9,344 bases of DNA from Candidatus Zhuqueibacterota bacterium RBG_16_48_16 (lineage in GTDB: Bacteria > Zhuqueibacterota > Zhuqueibacteria > Residuimicrobiales > Sediminimicrobiaceae). The position numbers and the translations under genes were made by a program. The notes beneath the pieces were generated by a model. That model was not told the DNA's origin. It saw nothing but the letters and a program-made list of their open reading frames with translations, and did no database searches. Positions 1-6,507 of this stretch are shown here, piece by piece. The stretch covers positions 1 through 9,344 of the forward strand of contig METF01000229.1 of the NCBI GenBank assembly GCA_001771235.1, written 5' to 3'. Each line of letters starts with the position of its first letter. Within the stretch, counting starts at the first letter, position 1.

Positions 1-240
1 CAAATAGTCCGCCAGGTTGCGAACGTACTCGGCAAAATCGATACTTGACAGGTCTTGCGATTGATACAGTTTCTCGTGGATGAGCGCCATGGATCGCACC
101 CGGCCCTGGCTCTCCTTGAACAACTGTTGCGCCTCTTCGTCCTTGATATACCTGGCCTGAAGGCTAAGCAAGCTGGAAACGACCTGCATGTTGTTTTTGA
201 CCCGGTGATGGATCTCCTTGAGAAGAATCTCTTTCTCTTT
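1..240 (-). repeat. Copy A of the shared HisKA_2 kinase module
   Basis: This stretch encodes the start of the HisKA_2 domain of the left-hand kinase and aligns without gaps to 3458-3697 and 6880-7119. By hand count it differs from the 3458 copy at about 28 of 240 positions, with only about 8 of these in 1-120 and about 20 in 121-240. The repeat probably continues past the left edge. Confidence 0.85.
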
Positions 241-1326
241 AAGAGAAGTTTTGATCTTCGCCTCAGCCGATTTAAGCTCGGATATATTCTCCCCTGTACA
301 GACTATGGAAACGATCTTTTCATCGTCATCTTTCATTACCGAAGCGTTAAATAAAATTGGAATGTCCGTACCATCTTTGGTCCGGTAAAATGTCTCCATA
401 TTCCTCAGCTCGCCTGCTTTTAATAATTTTCTTAGATTCTTCTTATTAAATGGCTTCTCCTTATTAGATTTTAAAATAAAATCGACTGGCTGATCCAGGA
501 GCTCTGTTTCCTCATATCCTAAAAGCTCACACGCCGCCCTGTTGATGGTTCTGATTCTCTGGTCCGGATTGATAACGATCAAGGTATCGGCCATACTTTT
601 GAGTATATTGTCCATGTAATTTTTTGACACCGTTGTTTTTTGCAGCTCGGCGGTCATTCTATTGAATGAGGTGGCAAGCGTGCCCAGCTCATCGCGTGAA
701 TTGACTCTCACCCGGTGATTCAAATCTCCTTTGCCAATCTTTTCTGTGCTGAATATGAGATCAGAGACAGGTTCTGTGAAATGTCTTATCGAAATGTACA
801 ACGATGCACCGATGATGATGAGTGCGGACAGACTCACCGTGATATGTAAAATGAGTATCTTTGACTTTATTTTTGAGAGGCTTTGTAAAGAAAAGCCAAG
901 CCAGAAAAACCATTTTTTCTTGCCCACATCGAGAGGTTTTATAAAGACGCCATAGCCATTACGATCATCTGTGACTAACCTTTGCTCAGAGTTTTCGGCT
1001 GCCAAACGTGGAAAATAACTCGAAACATTTGTGGCCATAAAAGAGGCCTTATCAGCAAGGTGGATGGTGCCGTCTTCCTTGATGATCCACCAAAAAAGAA
1101 AATCATGACGCTCGGAGATTTTTTTCAAGCTCTCGAATGGCCATTTGTATTCCAAATAACCCAACTCGATTTCTTTTGAAAGAAAATTGCCAATGATCTC
1201 ATTTTCTTTCAGGATGCGCACCTTTGCCTCGGATACCTGCCTGACATAAAAGATATAGGAGATGACGGATACTGTCGCCACAAACGAGATAAAAACGACA
1301 GTGCATATTTTCCAAAACAGCTTCAC
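1..1326 (-). CDS. Sensor histidine kinase, Cache-like periplasmic domain - HAMP - PAS - HisKA_2 (3' end outside window)
   Basis: The first 442 codons of a kinase that runs off the left edge with the frame open throughout. It starts with GTG 1326, which overlaps the TGA of the FIST gene (GTGA); GGAGAG inside the FIST end serves as ribosome binding site. Order of parts: membrane helix 1 (about 6-28), a compact periplasmic domain of about 125 residues that looks Cache-like (FWWIIKEDGTIHLADKASF at 78-96), membrane helix 2 (about 156-180), HAMP (about 181-232, with RDELGTLATSFNRM), PAS (about 237-350, LIVINPDQRIRTINRAACEL) and HisKA_2 from about 362. His374 in EIHHRVKNN is the likely phospho-acceptor. 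The HATPase domain must lie beyond position 1, so integrity of the ATP-binding part cannot be judged. It probably senses an extracytoplasmic signal with or through the anchored FIST protein, plus a cytoplasmic cue through PAS; both are inferred. Confidence 0.9.
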   Translation of the reverse strand, partial: MKLFWKICTVVFISFVATVSVISYIFYVRQVSEAKVRILKENEIIGNFLSKEIELGYLEYKWPFESLKKISERHDFLFWWIIKEDGTIHLADKASFMATNVSSYFPRLAAENSEQRLVTDDRNGYGVFIKPLDVGKKKWFFWLGFSLQSLSKIKSKILILHITVSLSALIIIGASLYISIRHFTEPVSDLIFSTEKIGKGDLNHRVRVNSRDELGTLATSFNRMTAELQKTTVSKNYMDNILKSMADTLIVINPDQRIRTINRAACELLGYEETELLDQPVDFILKSNKEKPFNKKNLRKLLKAGELRNMETFYRTKDGTDIPILFNASVMKDDDEKIVSIVCTGENISELKSAEAKIKTSLKEKEILLKEIHHRVKNNMQVVSSLLSLQARYIKDEEAQQLFKESQGRVRSMALIHEKLYQSQDLSSIDFAEYVRNLADYL

Positions 1327-2750
1327 CGCTTCTCTCCGATCACCAGAAATGATGACAAAAGATGGCCAGCCTTGTTGCCGACGCCGGGGAAATGGCCTTG
1401 CTCACCCGCGGTAAATGAGACGATGGATGGAGCACCATCCATCCCATAGTTGATCAGGATGGGGATCTTGTCTTTTTCCGTCTCCGGAATAACGGACATT
1501 ATTCCGGCGCAAAAGTGGCCTATGCCCAGAATGATATCCGTCTCCGGTCCAATATTGTCATTTGATTTGGCAATTCGCGGCAGATTGCCAATCCGGTTCA
1601 AGAGTATCTCCCACGTCCCGCGGCTCTGGTAAATTCTGTCCCCCTCACGAACCTCAAAATTTATGCCGATTGTTTTGTCTTCCTTCGGCGACGGCACGCC
1701 GAACAGGAAATAGACCTGTTGGTTCGGGGAGGTAAATCTTTTACAGAGAGGATTCAGGAACGTCAGCTTGTACGAATTTTCATTACCGTTTTCCATCGCC
1801 TTTATGACCTCGCCATCGAGCCATTCGTCATAGACCTCCAATGCCGGCCGGCTATCGATTTCCAATATGCGATCGCCATTTCTTTTTGTGACAACGCCGG
1901 TACAGACATCTTTGATCTCAAAGCCTCCTTCGAAAGCGTACCCCACCGGCAGATCGGTGTATATGGCGAGTGTGGAAATCCCATTCTCGATGACCTGGCT
2001 CATGCCGAAAGAGCTGGTCATTGAATACTGGCGATTCCCGCCAAACACCGGCGTATCGCTGCCAACAACATTTTCAATTCCCTCAATGGCCTGTACCTCC
2101 CCTTCAAAAAATGAGCTCATCAAAACAACCCGGGGTGCCGCGTCCACAGGCTGTCCGGCGTCTTTTATGGCCTCAAGAATGGCCGCCCTTGCAGCCTCAC
2201 TTTTGGAGGGATACTTGCCATAATCGGCGCTACCCACCCCAAAGGTGATGTCTTTTGATGCTATCGTCATGGCCACAAGTGCCTTTTTACCCAGCATGCG
2301 GCTCTGGTCAGGCTCGCCGTCAGTCACTTTTACGATACCCTTATCCGTCATGACCCGACTGTCAAAGGATGATGCGCCGTAGATCTTTATCCTGTTCTCA
2401 AACAGTGCCGTAGCTGTGGAGAGAATGGCGTCTATGTCACGGTCATTATAACCATGGGTAAAAATGAGCGCCGTTTCAGGTGAAGGATTCTTCTTGCCAC
2501 TTAATGCGATATGGAAGGCCTCTTGCACGGCTTCGGCCGGATTTTCTTTGATGCTCCATCCTGTACCCACTTCCGTGCCCGATGCGCGATAATTATTTTT
2601 GACATCAATTTTGCCTGGAACTATTTGAAAGCCTTTATCATCTCCCCCTGTAAAGAAAAACCAGGACAGGCCCGCGATGCCGCAGATAAGAATCGCTATT
2701 GAAATGAGGAAAAAGATTTTATTATCCCAAAAAATATTTCTCGCGCTCAT
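1323..2750 (-). CDS. Membrane-anchored FIST-domain sensory protein
   Basis: A 475-residue protein with a short basic N-terminus, one strong hydrophobic segment (about residues 11-33, FFLISIAILICGIAG) and then FIST_N (about 65-270) and FIST_C (about 290-470) regions. FIST is a predicted small-ligand sensory domain found alone or with signalling output domains. Recognisable parts are NPAEAVQEAF, a TALIFTHGY strand, IYGASSFDSRVM, PVFGGNRQ, and near the end GIGHFCAGIMS and FTAGEQGHFPGVGNKAGHLL. The hydrophobic segment has no good signal-peptidase or lipobox site and is followed by GGDDKG. It probably acts as an uncleaved anchor that puts the FIST part outside the cytoplasmic membrane, unlike typical cytosolic FIST proteins. 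ATG 2750 is chosen over the earlier GTG 2795 because GGGAGA lies 9 nt upstream. The stop overlaps the next kinase start by 4 nt, so the two products are probably made together and may form one receptor. The ligand is unknown. Confidence 0.85.
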   Translation of the reverse strand: MSARNIFWDNKIFFLISIAILICGIAGLSWFFFTGGDDKGFQIVPGKIDVKNNYRASGTEVGTGWSIKENPAEAVQEAFHIALSGKKNPSPETALIFTHGYNDRDIDAILSTATALFENRIKIYGASSFDSRVMTDKGIVKVTDGEPDQSRMLGKKALVAMTIASKDITFGVGSADYGKYPSKSEAARAAILEAIKDAGQPVDAAPRVVLMSSFFEGEVQAIEGIENVVGSDTPVFGGNRQYSMTSSFGMSQVIENGISTLAIYTDLPVGYAFEGGFEIKDVCTGVVTKRNGDRILEIDSRPALEVYDEWLDGEVIKAMENGNENSYKLTFLNPLCKRFTSPNQQVYFLFGVPSPKEDKTIGINFEVREGDRIYQSRGTWEILLNRIGNLPRIAKSNDNIGPETDIILGIGHFCAGIMSVIPETEKDKIPILINYGMDGAPSIVSFTAGEQGHFPGVGNKAGHLLSSFLVIGEKR

Positions 2751-2759
2751 TTTTATGAA

Positions 2760-2765
2760 TCTCCC
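2760..2765 (-). promoter_or_regulatory. Ribosome binding site of the FIST gene
   Basis: The minus strand reads GGGAGA, 9 nt before ATG 2750. It decides the start in favour of the 475-residue form; the GTG at 2795 would add 15 residues with no membrane or domain signature. Confidence 0.65.
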
Positions 2766-2886
2766 GTTTCTCAGTTCTCGTGTATTCGGTTCCACAAAAA
2801 TTGAAATGAGGTAATAAGGTTTAGGATTGAGTTAATTTTCATAATCTGCAAAGTGCTCCATTTCATAAGTACCTGTTGGGTTTCTT

Positions 2887-2941
2887 GTTTGTAGTTCAAG
2901 CTTTGGCTTGCTAATTTCAGCCTAAAGGCTGGACTACGAAC
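2887..2941. repeat. REP-like double-hairpin inverted repeat
   Basis: An outer stem of 11 pairs (2887-2897 with 2931-2941, including two G-T pairs) encloses two small hairpins. CAAGC/GCTTG has loop TTTG (2897-2910), and CAGCC/GGCTG has loop TAAA (2918-2931). The end bases 2897 and 2931 are shared between the outer stem and the hairpins, so the forms compete slightly. The left arm and the reverse complement of the right arm match at 14 of 20 positions, and several of the differences are paired changes that preserve the hairpins. The form resembles REP/BIME-type or IS200-end-type elements. No transposase is present. Confidence 0.6.
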
Positions 2942-2997
2942 TTGCTTACTTTTTCCATAACCCGACAAATAATTCTGAAAATGAACTACTAAGATTC

Positions 2998-3035
2998 TAA
3001 GGACAAAATAATTTTAAGAAATAATCTTGTCCTTA
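2998..3035. repeat. 9-bp inverted repeat downstream of the propeller kinase
   Basis: TAAGGACAA at 2998-3006 pairs perfectly with TTGTCCTTA at 3027-3035 across a 20-nt AT-rich loop. It lies about 57 nt beyond the stop codon of the propeller kinase. It could act as a transcript end or protective hairpin, but no U-run follows on the minus strand, so a classic intrinsic terminator is not supported. A protein-binding site is an alternative. Confidence 0.35.
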
Positions 3036-3091
3036 ATCATTTTGTCTCGAGTGCAAAATCTCTTGTCTAGTAAAAAAACTTCGCTGTACTA

Positions 3092-6000
3092 CTAGGTATC
3101 TGCAAATACAATCCTGAATGACACACCATCACCATCTTCTATCTCGATAGTACCGTCTAGTTGATTGGTCAAACTGTTCACCAGTTGCAAACCCAATGAT
3201 TCCGCATTGCGAAAATCCACATCCTTTGGAAGGCCAACGCCATTATCGCTGACCACCAGCTCATACTCACCATCGCTTTGGTGAAAATCGATGCGAATCT
3301 CTCCATTTCTGTCGCCCGGAAAAGCGTGTTTCAGTGAATTCGACACCAGCTCATTGATGATCAGGCCGCAGGGAATGGCCGTATTGATGCCCAATGACAT
3401 ACCATCGACATCGGTCTTGAGAGCGATCTTTGCTGAATTGACCCCGTAGGAGCTGGACAAATAGTCCGCCAGGTTGCGGACGTACTCGGCAAAATCGATT
3501 CTTGACAGGTCTTCTGATTGATACAGCTTTTCGTGGATGAGCGCCATGGAGCGCACCCGGCCCTGGCTCTCCATGAACGCCTTCTGAACCTGTTCATCTT
3601 GGATATACCTGGACTGAAGGCTGAGCAAGCTGGAAATGACCTGCATATTGTTTTTCACCCGGTGGTGGATCTCCTTGAGCAACACCTCTTTCTCTTTTAG
3701 GGAGTTTGTGATTTGTGTTTCAGCTTTTTTTCGCTCTGATATTTCTACGTGCAAGGTCTGGTTTGCTGTCGCCAGCTCAGCCGTGCGTTCTGCCACCCTG
3801 ATTTCCAGGTCATCGTGCGCTTTGCGCAGCGACTCCTCTACCCGCTTGCGTTCAATGATTTCCTGATGCAGCTCACCCGTACGTTCTGCCACTCTTACTT
3901 CGAGCAATTTGTTTCTGATTCTGATGGATCGCGTTCGGCTCCAGTAAACGGTCCCAAACAACAGGAAAAGAGCCGCTATACCAAAGCCCCTGAACCACCA
4001 GGTCTGCCAGAACGGCGGCGTCACCGTTATTTTCAACGATAGCCCCTTTTCGTTCCAAACACCGTCATCATTGGCCGCTTTTACTCTAAACACATATTGG
4101 CCGGCATCCAGGTTTGTATATGTTGCCGTGTGCCTTGTGCCAACATAATTCCATTCTCTTTCCAGTCCCTCCAGCATAAAAGCATATTGATTTTCTTCAC
4201 CATGAGTATAGTTCAAGGCGATAAACTCGAATGTAAAAACGGAATGCTTATGGGAAAGAGTTAGCTCTCTCGTCTCACTGATGTGCTTCTGCAGAGGCGA
4301 TCCGCGAGCGCCAATTTTTACGGGCACGTTAAATATTTTAAAATCGGTAAGGTACACGGGAGGAATGAAAAGTTTATCATAGACGCTGTCCGGATAAAAT
4401 GCAACAAGACCCCGCCGACTGCCAAAAAACAATTTTCCGTCTCGGCCCTTGCAGGCGGCATTTTTGTTGAATTCATTGCCAGGAAGTCCGTCACTTGCGT
4501 CATAATTTCTGAATCTCTTGCTGTTGGGATTAAATTTCGACAATCCATTATCGGTACTGATCCAGAGATTGCCCTCATCGTCCTCCAATATACTACAGAT
4601 CGTATTACTGGGCAATCCGTCTTCTTTCCTGAAATGGGTGAACGTACCGCGCTTTCTATCCATCAGATTCAATCCGCCACTGGTCGTACCAATCCAAAAA
4701 TTATTTTGACTATCTTCAAAGATCGTCTGGACAAAATTGTCGCTCAGGCTGTTTGCATCCTGGGATTTATGTTGATAATGTGTGAAAGAGACTTTACCGG
4801 TTTTATCTTTATGGAAAAGATTTAATCCGCCGCCGGAGGTGGCAATCCACACCTTGCCCATTCTGTCCTGGTAAAGATATTCAATGTTATTGTTGGTCAG
4901 GCTGCTGCTGTCCAATTTGTCATATACGTAATGAGTAAACTGATTTTTTTCTCCTGAGTAAAAGCCAACTCCGCCTGCCCAGGTGCCAATAAATATATCG
5001 CCCTTATCATCACACAACAGAGAATAAACATTGTTATTTTTCAAACTGCCGGTAGCTGAATTATAGTGAGCAAAAGTTTTCTTGCTTTTATCGAACACAC
5101 TAATACCTCCGGCCCAGCAGCCGACCCAGATATTATCATCACTGTCTTGACAAAGCGCTAAAACAGCATTTTTGCTGATACTGTTTGTATCATCGGTATC
5201 GTGCCTATAATGAGCAAAAGAATTTTTGTTTCTCTCAAAATAGTTCAGCCCGCCACCGTCAATGCCGATCCATAAATTCCCATCCTCGTCTTCAAGTATA
5301 TTTCTGACATTATCATGGCTCAGGCTATTCGTATCCTTTTTATGTTGGTAATAATCGAATTTATAATAGTAATCATCTATCACGTCAAGCCCCGAATCAA
5401 AAGTACCAATCCAGACTCTCCCGGCCCGGTCTTTATAAATGGACCAGATAGAATTGCTGCCGATGCTGTTTTCATCATTCGGATCGTGTCTGTATTTATA
5501 AAAATTCCTGCTTCTCCTGTCAAATAAGTTCAGCCCTCCATTTTCGGTGCCAATCCACAGATTATCATTCTTATCCAAGCCCAGAATTAAAATGTCATTA
5601 TTACTCAAGCTTGTGCTATCATTATCATCATGTAGATATTGATTAAAATGGAATTGTCCGAGGCTATCGCTACGGAGTGAAAAAAGCCCGCCGCCAACAC
5701 TGCCGATCCAGAGCGTGCCCGTATTATCTTCGATCATACTGGTGAATCGTATTATATCCGACGTGTCAACGCCAGGTTGATTTAATTCACAACGAATAAA
5801 GCTGTTGGTATTTTCATCGTACCGGCTTAATTTATCCTTGCCACTGCATATCCATAAATTTCCATGACTGTCTTCATAGATCTCATTGATATTATTATCG
5901 GCCAGGTTGTCGCTATCTTTATCATCGAATTTAAAATGAGTAAAGTTGTTTTTATCCCTGTCAAATAAATCTAATCCTCCTCCGACCGTACCAATCCATA

Positions 6001-6442
6001 AATTACCCTTTGAATCCTCATGAATGCAACTGATCAAATTATTGCTCAGGCTATAAGGATCACGATCATAGTGTGCATACCTTATGAAATTGTCATTATT
6101 CCTGTCGTACAAGTCCAGCCCGCCGCCATAAGTGCCGATCCAAAGATTGTTTTTGCTGTCTTCATAAATAGTTCTGATCCAATTGTGGCTTATGCTGGAG
6201 CTGTCATTAACGACATTTTCATAAATTTTAAAATGGGTGCCATCGTATCTGTTCAGACCATGATAGGTGCCAAACCACATAAAACCTTTACTATCCTGGA
6301 AAATATAAAGAATAGTGCTCTGAGAAAGACCTTCGTTCAAATGTCTGAATTTGATATCGGTCTTTTGGGAATGACCGCTTACCGGCAAGATAAGAATGAG
6401 AAGAACCTTGATGAATCTTGATTGTAAACGACAATATCGCAT
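3092..6442 (-). CDS. Reg_prop double beta-propeller / Y_Y_Y sensor histidine kinase (HisKA_2)
   Basis: A giant hybrid sensor of 1116 residues. Residues about 1-26 form a signal peptide (hydrophobic KVLLILILPVS, likely cut after GHS). Residues about 30-690 hold 14 Reg_prop blades of roughly 40-55 residues, each built on ED..GNLWIGT.GGGL..FDR; fourteen blades fit two seven-bladed propellers. Then come a Y_Y_Y domain (about 736-808), one membrane helix (about 815-834), a long coiled coil (about 840-915), HisKA_2 (about 920-996, likely phospho-His927 in EIHHRVKNN) and HATPase_c (about 1016-1114, N-box Asn1030/Asn1035, SDNGVGLP, SLGLQLV). The front end resembles the periplasmic part of Bacteroidetes hybrid two-component systems, but no REC or AraC-type output follows. 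An in-frame ATG at 6484 would add 14 residues; I prefer ATG 6442 because AGGG lies 8 nt upstream and the signal peptide then starts properly. It lies 65 nt after the preceding kinase and may share its transcript. Confidence 0.92.
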   Translation of the reverse strand: MRYCRLQSRFIKVLLILILPVSGHSQKTDIKFRHLNEGLSQSTILYIFQDSKGFMWFGTYHGLNRYDGTHFKIYENVVNDSSSISHNWIRTIYEDSKNNLWIGTYGGGLDLYDRNNDNFIRYAHYDRDPYSLSNNLISCIHEDSKGNLWIGTVGGGLDLFDRDKNNFTHFKFDDKDSDNLADNNINEIYEDSHGNLWICSGKDKLSRYDENTNSFIRCELNQPGVDTSDIIRFTSMIEDNTGTLWIGSVGGGLFSLRSDSLGQFHFNQYLHDDNDSTSLSNNDILILGLDKNDNLWIGTENGGLNLFDRRSRNFYKYRHDPNDENSIGSNSIWSIYKDRAGRVWIGTFDSGLDVIDDYYYKFDYYQHKKDTNSLSHDNVRNILEDEDGNLWIGIDGGGLNYFERNKNSFAHYRHDTDDTNSISKNAVLALCQDSDDNIWVGCWAGGISVFDKSKKTFAHYNSATGSLKNNNVYSLLCDDKGDIFIGTWAGGVGFYSGEKNQFTHYVYDKLDSSSLTNNNIEYLYQDRMGKVWIATSGGGLNLFHKDKTGKVSFTHYQHKSQDANSLSDNFVQTIFEDSQNNFWIGTTSGGLNLMDRKRGTFTHFRKEDGLPSNTICSILEDDEGNLWISTDNGLSKFNPNSKRFRNYDASDGLPGNEFNKNAACKGRDGKLFFGSRRGLVAFYPDSVYDKLFIPPVYLTDFKIFNVPVKIGARGSPLQKHISETRELTLSHKHSVFTFEFIALNYTHGEENQYAFMLEGLEREWNYVGTRHTATYTNLDAGQYVFRVKAANDDGVWNEKGLSLKITVTPPFWQTWWFRGFGIAALFLLFGTVYWSRTRSIRIRNKLLEVRVAERTGELHQEIIERKRVEESLRKAHDDLEIRVAERTAELATANQTLHVEISERKKAETQITNSLKEKEVLLKEIHHRVKNNMQVISSLLSLQSRYIQDEQVQKAFMESQGRVRSMALIHEKLYQSEDLSRIDFAEYVRNLADYLSSSYGVNSAKIALKTDVDGMSLGINTAIPCGLIINELVSNSLKHAFPGDRNGEIRIDFHQSDGEYELVVSDNGVGLPKDVDFRNAESLGLQLVNSLTNQLDGTIEIEDGDGVSFRIVFADT
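3141..3697 (-). repeat. Copy B of the shared HisKA_2-HATPase module
   Basis: This is the kinase end of the propeller protein. It aligns to 6563-7119 at a constant offset of 3422 nt. The run 3602-3697 is identical to 7024-7119 (96 nt), and 3318-3381, encoding the N-box region, differs from 6740-6803 at one position. Similarity stops sharply just beyond 3697, at the codons for SLKEKE, where the coiled coil gives way to the kinase. Confidence 0.85.
3785..3905 (-). repeat. Internal duplication in the coiled coil of the propeller kinase
   Basis: The motif RVAERT.EL occurs twice, 32 residues (96 nt) apart, with GCGTTCTGCC at 3785 and ACGTTCTGCC at 3881 marking equivalent positions on the plus strand. 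Each unit is followed by an E(I/V)..ERK stretch. The segment forms the helical linker between the membrane helix and HisKA_2. Such linkers are common in histidine kinases. Confidence 0.6.
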
Positions 6443-6450
6443 TTGCTTTT

Positions 6451-6454
6451 CCCT
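6451..6454 (-). promoter_or_regulatory. Ribosome binding site deciding the start of the propeller kinase
   Basis: The minus strand reads AGGG 8 nt before ATG 6442. The upstream in-frame ATG at 6484 is preceded by AAAAGATTCTACC, with no clear Shine-Dalgarno, and would place 14 extra residues before the signal peptide. This favours the shorter protein. Confidence 0.6.
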
Positions 6455-6507
6455 ACACACATAGGCAACAAGTCCTGCGCTCATGGTAGAATCTTTTGGC
6501 GCCTGAC

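Larger units (their letters stand above)
2751..3091. other. 341-nt non-coding spacer between the propeller kinase and the FIST gene
   Basis: I see no convincing gene here. The only sizeable reading frame (2771-2968, minus) runs through the folded repeat and has no recognisable domain. The spacer is more AT-rich than its surroundings. It holds the FIST ribosome binding site (2760-2765), the double-hairpin repeat (2887-2941), an inverted repeat at 2998-3035 and two short inverted repeats at 3039-3059 and 3067-3095. A promoter for the FIST-kinase pair would be expected here, but I cannot point to clear -35 and -10 boxes. Confidence 0.7.

Noticed and set aside
2796..2890. Sigma-70 promoter for the FIST-kinase pair
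   Set aside because: Candidate TTGCAG and ATTATG boxes on the minus strand do not occur with acceptable spacing, so no promoter is called.
2771..2968. A 65-codon minus-strand reading frame in the spacer before the FIST gene
   Set aside because: It runs through the folded repeat, overlaps the FIST start region, has no recognisable domain or good ribosome binding site, and is best explained as chance coding through a repeat.
3067..3095. Intrinsic terminator formed by CTAGTA/TACTAG and the T-run
   Set aside because: The T-run lies within the loop of the inverted repeat, not after the stem, and the stem is short and AT-rich.
3518..3700. Similar plus-strand frames at 55-354, 3518-3700 and 6940-7179 that look like a conserved small protein family
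   Set aside because: Their resemblance comes from being antisense to the three copies of the HisKA_2 module; the conservation belongs to the kinase.
4283..4825. A 180-codon plus-strand reading frame inside the propeller kinase
   Set aside because: It is antisense to the Reg_prop blades, whose strong repeated protein pattern proves the minus-strand frame; the plus-strand product shows no domain of its own.
6443..6484. Longer start of the propeller kinase at ATG 6484
   Set aside because: It lacks a Shine-Dalgarno sequence and puts 14 residues ahead of the signal peptide, whereas ATG 6442 has AGGG at 8 nt.
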